Of a DNA stretch of 64,000 nt, positions 1-9,610 are shown one piece after another. Position 1 is the stretch's first letter. Each line of letters begins with the position of its first letter. The stretch covers positions 54,818-118,817 of the forward strand of contig JACPAV010000020.1 of NCBI GenBank assembly GCA_016180645.1, read 5' to 3'. Under the pieces are notes generated by a model. The model was not told the DNA's origin and did not search any database. It saw only the letters and a program-made list of their open reading frames with translations. The translations under genes were made by a program, and so were the position numbers. This DNA is from Nitrospirota bacterium. Lineage in GTDB: Bacteria > JACPQY01.

Positions 1-3000
1 CTGCTCACGGCCACGGGGTTCGATTTGTTCACCGTCGTCCCGTCCCCAAGCTGACCGAAGAGATTGTACCCCCAGCACTTCACCGTGCCGTCGGAAAGAA
101 GGGAACAGGTGTGAAGCCCGCCCCCCACGATGGCCACACCGCCCGACAGGCTGCTCACGGCCACGGGGGTCGACTTGTCGGCGGTCGTCCCGTCCCCGAG
201 TTGGCCAAAATTGTTGGCACCTCCGCCGCCCCAGCATTTCACCGTGCCGTCGGAAAGAAGCGAACAGGTGTGATTCTGGCCCCCGGACACGGCGACACCG
301 CCCGTGAGATTGCTCACGGCCACGGGGGTCGTCTTTTGCGCCCCCGTCCCGTCCCCAAGCTGACCGTAGAGATTGTATCCCCAGCATTTCATCGTGCCGT
401 CGGAAAGAAGGGAACAGGTGTGATTGCCGAGGTGGGCGGTGAGTCCTTCGCGCCACGGCCGGGCAGGGGCGCCGGAGGCAGTGCCTTCGTGGAGGCGCGG
501 AAGTTTCACGCCCATCGGGCTGGCGGGCATGGAGACGGTAACGCGAGTCGATTTGTCTACCGTCGTCCCGTCCCCAAGCTCACCGTAGAGATTGTTCCCC
601 CAGCATTTCACCGTCCCATCCGAGGCGAGGGCGCAGGTGTGGGAGTTCCCTCCCGCCACGGCAACCGCGCCCGAAAGGGCGGAAACGACGACCGGAGTCG
701 TCTTGTTCGCCGTCGTCCCGTCCCCAAGCTGACCATTGAGATTGTATCCCCAGCATTTCACCTTCCCATCCGAGGCGAGGGCGCAGGTGTGGTAGATCCC
801 TCCCGCCATGGCGACCGCGCCGGAAAGGGTGGAAACGGCCACCGGAGTCGTCTTGTCCGCCGTCGTCCCATCCCCAAGCCCGCCATACAAATTGCGGCCC
901 CAGCATTTCACCGTTCCATCCGAGGCGAGGGCGCAGGCGTGATAGTACCCTCCCGCCACGGCGACCGCGCCGGAAAGGGAGGTGACGGTCACGGGGGTCG
1001 ATTTATTGACCGTCGTCCCGTCCCCAAGCTGACCAGAGCCATTGTCACCCCAGCATTTCACCGTGCCGTCGGAAAGAAGGGAACAGGTGTGCCAGTTGCC
1101 CCCCGCGACGGCGACAGCCCCGCTCAGCGCGGACACGGCGATCGGGGTCGATTTGCCCACCGTCGTCCCGTCCCCTAGCCGACCGCTGCCATTGTACCCC
1201 CAGCATTTCACCGTGCCGTCGGATAGGAGGGAACAGGTGTGAATATTACCCCCCGCGACGGCGACAGCCCCGCTCAGCGTGGACACAGCGATGGGCGTCG
1301 TCTTATTCACCGTCGTCCCGTCCCCAAGCTGACCCTCGTTATTGTCCCCCCAGCACTTCACTTTGCCGTCGGAATGAAGGGAGCAGGTGTGATTGTAGCC
1401 CCCCGCAACGGCTACAGCCGCGCTCAGCGCGGACACAGCGACGGGGGTCGATTTATTGACCGTCGTCCCATCCCCAAGCTGACCACTGGAATTGTATCCC
1501 CAGCATTTCACCGCTCCACCGGAGGCGAGGACGCACGTGTGGTAGCCGAAGTGGGTCGTGACGACCTGCGCAATGCCGATGGTGGACCACGTGAGGGCGG
1601 ATTTTTCGACGGTGTTGGATTCGACGTTGAGGGCTTCATCGCGGGCGCGGACGCGGTAGTAGACTTTGGTTCCCTGCGTGAGCGAGCCGTCGTTGTACGT
1701 CGTCGCACCGGCCGAGGTTGTGAACGTCACGCTCCAGGTGGTGGTGCAGTAGTTGGGCGTGGTGGCGCGACAGATTTGGTACACGATCGCGCCGGAAGCG
1801 CTCACGGTGTCCGACGCCGCGCTCCATGCGAGATCAACGTTCGTTGCCGACGTTGCCGTGGCGGAGGTCAGCCCGCCGAACGTCGGCGGCGTGTTGTCGA
1901 ATGTGAACGCGTTCCCCGCGCCGGGCGTTTCGATGTTCGTCACGTTGTCGCTCGCCCGGGACTTGATCGTGTATGCGCTTCCACTGACCCACGTTGGAAG
2001 TGTGAAGGAAGAATTCCATGAGGTGGTCCCCGACGTGGCAAGCCACACAAGCCCCGCCTGCCATGCGGAAGTTCCATCCCAGTAGAAGCTGTCGGAATTC
2101 CTCTGAACGGAAAGCTGCACGGTGTTGATTCCGCTTCCGGCGCCATCCGCAGCCGTACCGGAAATGAGGGCCAGCGAACTTAGCTTCGCGTTGTTGGCGG
2201 GCGTTGTGATCGCGGACGACGGCGCCGCCGTATCCGGTTTGAAGCCGTCCGAGAACGCCCACGCGCCGAAATTGTTGACATTGTCCTTACCACGAACGCA
2301 GTGGTAGTAGGTCGTTCCATTCGTCAGCGCGAGTCCGGTGCGATTGATGTTCGTGGCCACCAGTTGCGTGGTGCCGGCCATGTCTCCGGTGCATGCGGTG
2401 GAACTGCTGATGTTCTGTTCATAGCCCGCCACTCCGCTACCGGCATCGCTGAATCCCGCCCAATTCGAGTCCGTTGCATTCGTAGCCGACTGAAAATCGA
2501 CATCCGCCCCCGTGCCGTCGTTCACCGTTCCCGCGGTGGGGCCCGCGGTATCCAATGTGATCGTATCGGAGACCGGCGAGCTGGGGTTTCCCGCGGCATC
2601 CGCGAACGTGGCATAGACCGTTTTGGTTCCATCGCCCGCCGCCAGGGTCCAAGCCTTCGAGGTGGAATAGGTTTCGAAGGACGAATAGGACGAATTGTCG
2701 TTCGAGAAGGACATGGACGTCGCTCCCGTAGCCGAGAGGGTGAGCGTGACGGAGGTGGTGCCGGCGTAGGCCGCACCGGCGTTGATCGAGTTCGTGCCGC
2801 CCGTGGGGGGGGTCTTGTCATTGGTTTTTGAGGTCACCGGGCTCTGATTCCCGGCCGCATCGCGGGCCACGATGTGGATCAGATCCGACGCATCCGACTG
2901 ATTGTCTCCAATACTGAAGGCGGTGAACGAGCCAGCGCCCGCGGCGGTGGACTGACCGATGAGCGCGGTGAGAAGGCCGTCCGAGAACACTTTGACGGTG

Positions 3001-5012
3001 CTGCCGCTTTCGACCGCGCCTGCGGAACCGGAAAGCTGGTCTGCCGTGCCCGGCAGATTCATGGTAACTGTGAGCTTCGTAGGGTCCGGCGCGGTGGGGG
3101 CTGTGGTGTCGGGAGGCGTACAAACAGCTCCCTCGTCCGTGAGGCCGTCGCAATCGTTGTCTTTTGAGTCGCAGATTTCTGTTGCGGGAGATCCGGCAAC
3201 GGCATCGCAGACCGTGCCGGCTCCGTCCGTTTTGCACACGTTCGTCCCCGCCCTCCCACATTCCCCGACACCCGCCGAGCACACCTGCCCTTTGTTCGTG
3301 AAGTCCTCGTCCGTTTTCGCGTCGCAGTCGTTGTCGGCGCCGTCGCAGGACTCGACGCCGGGCGACACCGTGGACGCGCAGGTAAGCGCTCCGGATACGC
3401 ATACTTGTTTGCCGGGCGCGCAGACGCCGGGTTGGGAGGAGGTACAGGAAGCGGAGGGGAGGTCTTCGTCTGTTTTGCCGTCGCAATCGTTGTCCTTGCC
3501 GTCGCAAACCTCGGCGGCGGGGACTGAGGGGAGAGCGGAGCAGCGGGTGCCCAAGCCATCGGGCTTGCAGATAACCGTTCCGCTGGCCTGGCAGGCACCC
3601 ACGCCAGCGGTGCAAGGTTGGCCGAGGGAGGCCCCCCCACCCACACCCTCCCCCGCCAAGGGGGAGGGGGCAATTATGAAGTCCTCGTCGATGAGCTGAT
3701 CGCAGTCGTTGTCTTTGCCGTCGCAGATTTCGGCGGAAGGGGCGCACGCGGGCAGGACGGTGAAAGTGACGGTCGCGGGCGTGGAATCTTTGTTGCCCAG
3801 CGCGTCGCTCGCGGCTACGTTCAATGTGTAGGACCCGTCCTTCGACAATCCGCCTGAGGCGGACAGGACGAATGGGGTGGAGCACGGTTTGGGCTCGAAC
3901 GATTCGGGGCCTGTGAGGGAGCAACGGAATGTGCATGACGCCTCGTTGCACGCGAACGCGAAGGTGTACGGGTCGTTCGACGTGCGACGTTCGACGTTCG
4001 ACGACACCACCGTCTCCGGTGGTGTGAGGTCCATTTCCTTGATCTCGATCTTGACCGCTGCCGGCGGCGTGACGCCCGCGGCCTTGAAGTCTTCCTTCAC
4101 CTTCGTTTCCAGCTTCGTCGCGAGCGACTGGAAGGCCGCTTGCGCCTGCTCCTGCGTCGGCTTGGCCTGGGACGTTGCATCGGAAGCAATCTGAACGGCC
4201 TGGTCGAGCGTGATCTTCTTGGCTCCCTCAAGGGCCGGCGTGGCCAGAACCGTGGCCACTTCCACCAAGGTGGAGACTCCATTCCCATCCAGATCGGGAA
4301 GATCCACGTCGTTGAGGGCGATGGAGGTCTCCTCGATTTGGATCTCGAAGGAGACCGAGCCTGAAGGCTCGGCTACGGAACCTGCGGAAGGTTGACCTGC
4401 GGAGCCTGAAGGCTCCGCTACGGGAGGAGGAACCTTCATCTTCACGGTCGTCCTGACCTCGACGAGCGGGACATCCTGGTGCCGGCCGGGACGGACCCGC
4501 GTGCGGAAGGTGTTCTCGCCATCACGGGCGGCTTTCTTGGGTAGAAAGAAAGTGACCTCAAACGCAAAGGCAAGCTCGCCCTCTTCTGCCTGGCGACGCG
4601 CCGCCCCCCTGACACCGCCCCTCACGCCTCCGCGGACACCGGATGCCTCCGCCGCCCGGATGCCTCCTTGAACATCACCGCGCACTCCGCCCCGGATGCC
4701 CCCGCGGATCCCCTCGGCCACCAACTCGTCGTTGACCAGGATGTCCGCCACCACCTCATCCTGCTCGGCCACACCGTTCAGGGCCGCAGCGACCTCGGTG
4801 GAAAGAGGCACGGAAACCGCCATCGGAACGGCGTCCTCAACAGCCGCATCAAGCGTGGCAGATTGCTCGGTTTTTCTCAGGCAAGACGATAGGATTGCTG
4901 ACACAACAAGGAAACAAATCCCCCGTGCGAACAGGCGGTCCCTTCGCTCTGGTCTTCCCGCCCTCCCGTGCATTCCGTCTACTCTACGCCTGCCGGCCCA
5001 TAGGTCAAGCAT
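1..5012 (-). CDS. RCC1-repeat lipoprotein with MopE-like motifs, copy 1 (partial, runs off the window)
   Basis: I translated this frame by hand from the ATG at 5012 to base 1 and met no stop. An N-terminal hydrophobic stretch ends in a lipobox-like ILSSC, so this is probably an outer-membrane or surface lipoprotein. Next come Gly/Arg repeats (GIRGG, GVRGG), a linker, and four CDGxDNDCD-type motifs like those of MopE-related putative metal-binding repeats. Ig/fibronectin-like segments follow. The C-terminal part is an RCC1 beta-propeller: ten repeats of about 50 residues (HTCxLxSDGTVKCWG...GQLGDGTT) are visible. Seven form one block, then a linker GVKLPRLHEGTASG, then at least three more. The frame is also open upstream into the recombinase (5143-6692). 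ATG 5012 is chosen by comparison with copy 2. Function is unknown; RCC1 propellers usually bind proteins. Confidence 0.88.
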   Translation of the reverse strand, partial: MLDLWAGRRRVDGMHGRAGRPERRDRLFARGICFLVVSAILSSCLRKTEQSATLDAAVEDAVPMAVSVPLSTEVAAALNGVAEQDEVVADILVNDELVAEGIRGGIRGGVRGDVQGGIRAAEASGVRGGVRGGVRGAARRQAEEGELAFAFEVTFFLPKKAARDGENTFRTRVRPGRHQDVPLVEVRTTVKMKVPPPVAEPSGSAGQPSAGSVAEPSGSVSFEIQIEETSIALNDVDLPDLDGNGVSTLVEVATVLATPALEGAKKITLDQAVQIASDATSQAKPTQEQAQAAFQSLATKLETKVKEDFKAAGVTPPAAVKIEIKEMDLTPPETVVSSNVERRTSNDPYTFAFACNEASCTFRCSLTGPESFEPKPCSTPFVLSASGGLSKDGSYTLNVAASDALGNKDSTPATVTFTVLPACAPSAEICDGKDNDCDQLIDEDFIIAPSPLAGEGVGGGASLGQPCTAGVGACQASGTVICKPDGLGTRCSALPSVPAAEVCDGKDNDCDGKTDEDLPSASCTSSQPGVCAPGKQVCVSGALTCASTVSPGVESCDGADNDCDAKTDEDFTNKGQVCSAGVGECGRAGTNVCKTDGAGTVCDAVAGSPATEICDSKDNDCDGLTDEGAVCTPPDTTAPTAPDPTKLTVTMNLPGTADQLSGSAGAVESGSTVKVFSDGLLTALIGQSTAAGAGSFTAFSIGDNQSDASDLIHIVARDAAGNQSPVTSKTNDKTPPTGGTNSINAGAAYAGTTSVTLTLSATGATSMSFSNDNSSYSSFETYSTSKAWTLAAGDGTKTVYATFADAAGNPSSPVSDTITLDTAGPTAGTVNDGTGADVDFQSATNATDSNWAGFSDAGSGVAGYEQNISSSTACTGDMAGTTQLVATNINRTGLALTNGTTYYHCVRGKDNVNNFGAWAFSDGFKPDTAAPSSAITTPANNAKLSSLALISGTAADGAGSGINTVQLSVQRNSDSFYWDGTSAWQAGLVWLATSGTTSWNSSFTLPTWVSGSAYTIKSRASDNVTNIETPGAGNAFTFDNTPPTFGGLTSATATSATNVDLAWSAASDTVSASGAIVYQICRATTPNYCTTTWSVTFTTSAGATTYNDGSLTQGTKVYYRVRARDEALNVESNTVEKSALTWSTIGIAQVVTTHFGYHTCVLASGGAVKCWGYNSSGQLGDGTTVNKSTPVAVSALSAAVAVAGGYNHTCSLHSDGKVKCWGDNNEGQLGDGTTVNKTTPIAVSTLSGAVAVAGGNIHTCSLLSDGTVKCWGYNGSGRLGDGTTVGKSTPIAVSALSGAVAVAGGNWHTCSLLSDGTVKCWGDNGSGQLGDGTTVNKSTPVTVTSLSGAVAVAGGYYHACALASDGTVKCWGRNLYGGLGDGTTADKTTPVAVSTLSGAVAMAGGIYHTCALASDGKVKCWGYNLNGQLGDGTTANKTTPVVVSALSGAVAVAGGNSHTCALASDGTVKCWGNNLYGELGDGTTVDKSTRVTVSMPASPMGVKLPRLHEGTASGAPARPWREGLTAHLGNHTCSLLSDGTMKCWGYNLYGQLGDGTGAQKTTPVAVSNLTGGVAVSGGQNHTCSLLSDGTVKCWGGGGANNFGQLGDGTTADKSTPVAVSSLSGGVAIVGGGLHTCSLLSDGTVKCWGYNLFGQLGDGTTVNKSNPVAVS

Positions 5013-5142
5013 GCCAGCCAGGACGGTGCGGTACTCGGCTCCAGAGCCGAGCCACGAAGGTGAGGCATACTTGGCCGAGTGCCCCGGGGGCCGATTCCAT
5101 GTGGGTTGGGGCCGAACAAACCGGTCATGCAGAATGGGGGCG
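4892..5142. repeat. 251-bp direct repeat, left copy (5' end of RCC1 copy 1)
   Basis: This block matches 63271-63521 at roughly 97 percent by eye. It covers the signal peptide, the start codon and about 130 bp upstream of copy 1. Differences are a few substitutions and one missing C (GGCTCC here, GGCCTCC in the right copy). Similarity stops abruptly after the motif AATGGGGGCG, where the recombinase-derived sequence begins. Both copies have the same orientation, so recombination between them would release about 58.4 kb. Confidence 0.9.
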
Positions 5143-6692
5143 CAACCGTGGCTCAAAGAAAGATCACCTATGGGAATGATATGGCGGATGGTGATGCGAC
5201 GTCCTTTGACGATCACGCGGTCCACCAGGAGGCGCAGGATGTTCACCTTTTGCTCGAAGCTCGGATTCTGAAGAGCCTTGACAACTTCCTCGCACAAGCC
5301 TTTCACGCCTTCGATCAAGTGTAGCTGTTTCCGTTCCTCTTGGCGACGCGCTTCGAGCTCGGCGAGACGGGTTCGCAGGTGCGTCTTCTGATGGGCGATC
5401 CGCTCTTTTCTTTCTTTGAGCCGGTCCATCTCGATCTGGCCGCTCTGGTACGCATCGAGCAGTCTCTCCTCCTCCTTCTCCAGCATCCGGAGCCGGATGT
5501 CGATGCGATTGTGTTCGCGCTCTTCGACCGTCTGGTGCATGGGGTCCGGGAGGCCCTGGGCCGCGTACTGAAGGATGAGATCCGGTCGGCTCAGGATCTT
5601 TTGGAGGGACTGCCACACGATCCGCTCGACGGGATCGGCCGGCACCCCGGGGGCCTTGCATCGATCGGGACGGTCCAGGGGATACCTCGCCGGGCAGAGG
5701 TAGAGATGCTGATCTCCGGTGCTGGGGTGGCCCACCAAGCGGCGCCCACACCCACCACAGATGAGCAGGCTCTTGAGGAGATAGGCGTGCTGGGTGTTGT
5801 GCCGCCGGGAGAACCGAGAATGCTTGTCGAGTCGCTCCTGCGCCTCCTGCCAGGTCTTCTCGTCCACGATCGCCGGACAGGGCACCGCGATCCACTCTTC
5901 CTTCGGGCGATGCGTTCGGCCCCGTTTGAGACCCGGCCGGATGTCCTTCCATCCCTGCCGGCCGATCGGATGCACTCGGTCCGAGAACGTCTCGCGGTTG
6001 GCATACCGCCGCCCCTTGTAGCACTCCTTCCGAAGCACGGTGGAAACATACCCCGACGACCAGTACCCCGGACCTTTGCGCATGGGCATGCGGCGTTCAT
6101 TGAGGCGCCGGGCGATCTCGCGGGTGTTCAAATCCTGTTCCACCAACCCCGTGTACATCAACCGCACGGCTTCGGCTTCCGCCTCATGGATCTTGATCGC
6201 CCCGCCGATGCCGTCGTCGCTTTTTCGGATAAAGGCGTACCCAAAGGGGGCCCGACCGCCCGTGATCCGACCCTGCTTGGCCGCCAAGATGAGGGTACGT
6301 TCATACTGTGCGAACACCCCTTGCATCTGGAGAAGCATCTGGTCCTCCGGCCGGTCCGAGTACCGATGGTTCAGGAAAACCACTTCAACTCCGGCCTTCT
6401 TGAACTCATCCAAGAGGACCATCTGGACCACGAAGTCGCGGGCCAACCGGTCCGGCTGATAGACGTAGAGGAGTTCCATCCTCCCCTCGTGGATGTCGTC
6501 GCGAAGCCGCTCCAAGGCCGGGCGGTGGAGCACCGTTCCGCTCTGGTTCACATCCACATACTCGCGTTCGGACTCCACCTCGTTGCCATCGGCCTTCGCC
6601 CGCTCCCGCAGGGCATCGACCTGACTCTCAATCGTGTGACTCTCGTCCTCCGGACGAGGCGAAATCCGGGCGTACAAGGCGCTAATCTTCAT
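5143..6692 (-). CDS. large serine recombinase, 3' end fused in frame to the RCC1 gene
   Basis: The translation starts MKISALYARISPRPED, with the resolvase Arg and catalytic Ser (S11), then YQPDRLARD, a recombinase domain with APFGYAF, a zinc ribbon (CGGCGRRL ... LYLCPARYPLDRPDRC) and a long Glu/Arg-rich coiled coil ending in RITIRHIIPIGD. These are the parts of a large serine integrase or transposon recombinase, which does site-specific integration and excision through a Ser-DNA intermediate. About 515 codons belong to the recombinase. No stop follows: codons continue through the repeat boundary at 5142 and into the RCC1 lipoprotein, because 6692 and 5012 are in the same phase. Either the natural stop was lost at the junction, or translation ends in a fusion protein. 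Its position beside a repeat boundary fits a recombinase next to its attachment site. Confidence 0.93.
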
Positions 6693-6900
6693 CGTATCCT
6701 CCTGAGGCTTTGAGCAGGGGTTCCGTCTCGACGCATCTTCCCGTCATCGACGGATCGTTCGTTTTCCTCCGGTTCATCCCAGGAGGGGAGCGCAAAATCC
6801 GATAGGCCCGCCTCAAATACGCCTCCGCCTCGCGGTGCCGGATCTCTTCCCATTCCATCTCCCACGCAGTCTCCTTCTTCCTTGACGCGATCCGAGGCAT
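6682..6900 (-). CDS. small charged protein upstream of the recombinase
   Basis: This is a 72-residue frame, MPRIASRKKETAWEMEW..., rich in Glu, Arg and Ala in its first half and predicted to be helical. Its stop overlaps the recombinase start by 11 bases, which would couple translation. Small genes of this kind often precede recombinase genes, but I do not recognise the family. An overlapping frame at 6689-6907 is open too but is less protein-like in composition. Confidence 0.35.
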   Translation of the reverse strand: MPRIASRKKETAWEMEWEEIRHREAEAYLRRAYRILRSPPGMNRRKTNDPSMTGRCVETEPLLKASGGYDED

Positions 6901-7347
6901 GGAACACTCCTCCCGCCCCCCCGAACCCTCACCTCTTCCTTTTCTTCTGTGAGTCGGTCAGGGGAAGGGGAAGATTCGGCGGGCGTTCGTTTCAGGCGCG
7001 GGGGGAGAAACTTCTTCTGATACAAAAGGGGGTAGATACAGCCCCGCGCTCCTTCACGAAGAGATCGCCTCCAACGGTAAGCGATGTGATGCCGACACTG
7101 GCACACATCCCAATAAGGCGCTTTACATTTGTTCGGCGGGAAAACCAACTTCTGAGGATGCTTGAAGATCTCGAACTCGATATAGGTTTTTATTGAGCTA
7201 AGATTGGGGGCGTAATCCGCACAAACTCGGAATTCGAGGGCCTCCCGGCCTGTAGGACCCGTTTGCAGCGTTTCCGCAGTTCTCAGGATGTCGACCCATT
7301 ACGCTCAGTGTGTCATGCGACCGATCTTGTACCAGTTCCCACCCACG
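6901..7347. other. intergenic region, nothing convincing
   Basis: The 447 bases between the recombinase module and the CPBP protease hold one 111-codon minus-strand frame (6813-7148) of Arg-rich, low-quality composition, which I do not accept. The AT-richer part at about 7150-7200 could hold the recombinase promoter. I cannot define -35 and -10 boxes with confidence. Confidence 0.3.
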
Positions 7348-8361
7348 TCAGAATTTCAGCGTGAACTGGAATCGGAGGGGATTATTCAAGGGGTCAACCA
7401 GGAATAGGGTGGTGCCGACCGCGATGTTGTACCAGAAGTGTGCGGCCACGACAGGCGCAAGACGGTGTGAGCGCTTGTCGAAGAGGAGTCCCAGGTAGAG
7501 TCCCCCAAGAGTGCCGTTCAGAAAGCGATCCGTTTTTTCCGTGGACGTGCCTGAGGGGAGGGTGTGGGCGAATCCAAAGAGGGCGGAGGCGAGGAGTATG
7601 CCCGGCCAACGACCGGTACTGTCCTGAAGTTCTTCCTGAACCATACCTCGCCAGAAAGCCTCCTCGGCCGCAGCCGTCATGATGGACCCCGAGACAAGTT
7701 CGCTTCCGTAGAGGGCTGTGCCGGAAGATTTGGAGAACGTATGGTCGGCGCGTTCGATGGTCCTGATGTCGTCGTAACGAGAGGCGCGGCGCGTGAGCGC
7801 TTCGATCGTGGTGGCGGAGGAAGCGAGGATCCATCCGAAGTGGACCCAAGGGTCGCTGAGTGTGGTGGGTGAGAAGGGGGCAAGAAGGAGCCGCCCCTCG
7901 GAGGGCGGAGCGTTGGCCAGGCCGTTTGTGCGGGACTGTCTGAATGAATGCCGGGCGGCAAGATAGGTCGTGGCGATGCTGAGCTGGTAGGTTTTCTCGG
8001 CCAAGTGGTAGGCGATGTTTTGATCGGCATATGAATAGTCGGTGGCGGAGCGATCAAGGATGTAGCCTGTCGCGACGAGCGCTGCGGGAGCCGCGGAATA
8101 CGCTGCGGCTCGGGAGTAGTCGCCAAGGTATGCGTGCCCTGCGCCGGGAATCAAAGACAGGAGCATTGCACGAGACATGCTGCGATTCGCGGGGCCGTCG
8201 ACGTAGGCCGGGTCGACCGTCCTGGTCGCTTCCGGCACCGCTTCGGCATCCTGCCGGCGGGAAGGATCTGCCAGGGAGAGCCGGGGGCCGGGGGAGCAAA
8301 GGATACCGGTGATGAACGCGGTCGTTGTGACGATCAATCGACAGCGCTGTTGGGGGGCCAT
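7348..8361 (-). CDS. CPBP-family intramembrane metalloprotease (CAAX/Abi)
   Basis: This is a 337-residue membrane protein. The start chosen is the ATG at 8361, which gives a signal-like N-terminus (MAPQQRCRLIVTTTAFITG). Upstream codons lie in sequence of poor coding quality. The C-terminal half has the Abi/CPBP signature: EEAFWRG (the EExxxR motif), FGFAHTL, and HFWYN near the end. These supply the presumed metal and catalytic residues within the membrane. Around residues 40-60 the sequence SRRQDAEAVPEATR is encoded by a dispersed repeat (about 8205-8270) also seen near 13309 and 39721. Substrate is unknown. It is divergent from the next gene. Confidence 0.8.
   Translation of the reverse strand: MAPQQRCRLIVTTTAFITGILCSPGPRLSLADPSRRQDAEAVPEATRTVDPAYVDGPANRSMSRAMLLSLIPGAGHAYLGDYSRAAAYSAAPAALVATGYILDRSATDYSYADQNIAYHLAEKTYQLSIATTYLAARHSFRQSRTNGLANAPPSEGRLLLAPFSPTTLSDPWVHFGWILASSATTIEALTRRASRYDDIRTIERADHTFSKSSGTALYGSELVSGSIMTAAAEEAFWRGMVQEELQDSTGRWPGILLASALFGFAHTLPSGTSTEKTDRFLNGTLGGLYLGLLFDKRSHRLAPVVAAHFWYNIAVGTTLFLVDPLNNPLRFQFTLKF
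8205..8270. repeat. dispersed repeat (GGTCGNCC...CTTCCGGCACCGCTTC family)
   Basis: A GC-rich block of about 65 bp is related to 13309-13375, to the split copy inside 39721-39858, and to an inverted fragment at about 27359-27385. Here it lies inside the CPBP gene and is read in frame without a stop. Confidence 0.6.
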
Positions 8362-8498
8362 AGGCTTTATGGAGAATTTATCACAGAAGATGGTCGCGGA
8401 GTTGAGCCGACAGGGAACGGAATGGATGGTAGCTGGGCCGGTGCCGGGGATTGGGTGAGCTACAATAGAGGCATGTTGGCGCATAGAAAAGGTGGCGC

Positions 8499-9380
8499 AT
8501 GATGAAGCAGGCATTGGTGAGCCCCTTTGGATTCGTGTGGCTGTGGCTACGGGTAGGCTTTATCCGGGCGGCGGCGATCCAGGTGTTTCTTCTGGTGTTG
8601 GCGGGGTTTGTTGCTGCGATGGGTCTATGGATGTTTACGGGGCAGTGGCTCTGGACGCGCCTTGGTATTCCGGCTGCGATTCAGGTGGGGATTGCGGCTT
8701 CTGGATGTGGTGCGATCGTTGTCGGATTCTATCCGAGGACGGCGAAGAGGGTTTGGCTTGTATTCTCCTCGGTAGTGGGCTCATGGGCGGTGCGCAGGGG
8801 TGAAGGGTTTGCAGTCGAACGTTCGGTGGTGTGCGTGGGGATGGTGATCGCCGCGCTGGCATTCTTGTCCTTCTACCGGATTGAGTGGGGCCGGAGTGGA
8901 GGGGCCAAGTGTGGGGTGGTCAATAGCGTAGCAAGACTCGCGGGAGAAGGAGATGAACGGGAAAGGTGCGGCCTGTCGGTTGAGGCGCTAGGAACCTGGG
9001 CTGATCAGCGAAGCCTCATGGGAATGGGGTGGCATGGAGCTGTGCGGTGTGTGTCGAGGCCTTGGATTGGTTCGAAAGTGGCGTGGGTGAGTGACCATTT
9101 TAGTGCAACGGATGGAGCGGCGAACTCTTGGAATTGGATGCGCCAGGCGGAGGAAAAGTATGGAACGGGTTGGTGTGGCCGGGTGTTTGGCGCGTGGGGG
9201 GCTGGAGCTGGAGCTTTGTTTGGTCTGTTCCTCATAGGGATTGGGTGGTGGGTTGCAGTCGTTCGGGTAAGGTTCAGGAGGCACCGGAAATCAGGCATGG
9301 GTCGGGCTGGCTACATGAATGTTGCATGCGTTTCGGGAATTGATACAGGTCCCGGAGGGATTTGTCGCTACCTGCGCTAG
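8499..9380 (+). CDS. multi-pass membrane protein of unknown function
   Basis: This frame encodes 293 residues with hydrophobic segments near residues 14-45, 60-77, 105-125 and 235-257, separated by a soluble loop of about 100 residues. An AAAAGGTGG ribosome site sits a few bases before tandem ATGs at 8499 and 8502. The last 30 or so residues are GC-rich, low-complexity and overlap the start of the repeat region. No family is recognised. It is divergent from the CPBP protease, with about 140 bp between the two starts. Confidence 0.6.
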   Translation: MMKQALVSPFGFVWLWLRVGFIRAAAIQVFLLVLAGFVAAMGLWMFTGQWLWTRLGIPAAIQVGIAASGCGAIVVGFYPRTAKRVWLVFSSVVGSWAVRRGEGFAVERSVVCVGMVIAALAFLSFYRIEWGRSGGAKCGVVNSVARLAGEGDERERCGLSVEALGTWADQRSLMGMGWHGAVRCVSRPWIGSKVAWVSDHFSATDGAANSWNWMRQAEEKYGTGWCGRVFGAWGAGAGALFGLFLIGIGWWVAVVRVRFRRHRKSGMGRAGYMNVACVSGIDTGPGGICRYLR

Positions 9381-9386
9381 TCCCCC

Positions 9387-9556
9387 GAATTATCTCAGGT
9401 CCCGGATGGAATTATCTCAGGTTAGCTCAGATTGGTTTTGTTACCCTGAGATAATTCCGGAATTATCTCAGGTGCCCGAGGGAATTATCTCAGGTTGGCT
9501 TTGTTGCGAAGTTTCGGGCGGTTAGTGAATTATCTCAGGGGGGATATTTATCTCAT
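9387..9556. repeat. iteron-like array of GAATTATCTCAGGT
   Basis: The 14-mer GAATTATCTCAGGT occurs at 9387, 9409, 9460 and 9482, with a 13-base copy at 9527, an inverted copy at 9446-9457, and looser copies nearby (GAATTGATACAGGT just upstream, TATTTATCTCAT at about 9546). Two pairs are spaced exactly 22 bp apart, about two helical turns. The inverted copy and the copy at 9460 together form a perfect 28-bp palindrome at 9445-9472. Spacing and AT-richness in GC-rich surroundings suggest binding sites for an initiator, partition protein or repressor. A replication origin is possible, but no Rep gene is adjacent. Confidence 0.8.
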
Positions 9557-9589
9557 TTGATCGTATTTTTGCCCCGACATTAGGAACAG

Positions 9590-9610
9590 GGCGCCGCCTT
9601 TGGCGGCGCC
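9590..9610. repeat. perfect 9-bp hairpin
   Basis: GGCGCCGCC and GGCGGCGCC flank a TTT loop. No T-run follows on either strand, so this is not a standard intrinsic terminator. It lies just downstream of the iteron-like array. Confidence 0.5.

Noticed and set aside
111..1178. Long plus-strand open frame of Arg/His/Pro-rich repeats
   Set aside because: It is the antisense of the RCC1 repeats of copy 1; periodic GC-rich repeats keep all frames open. The same effect gives 58817-60007 against copy 2.
1..1500. About 150-bp repeats as a CRISPR or satellite
   Set aside because: They are RCC1 coding repeats of 50 residues.
5340..6713. 457-codon plus-strand frame
   Set aside because: Fully antisense to the serine recombinase, whose minus-strand translation has all family motifs.
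6813..7148. 111-codon minus-strand frame before the recombinase
   Set aside because: Arg/Gly/Pro-rich second half, no motif, overlaps a more likely small gene.
9387..9540. Regular repeats as a CRISPR array
   Set aside because: Units are 14 bp, spacers are short and unequal, one copy is inverted, and no cas gene is nearby.
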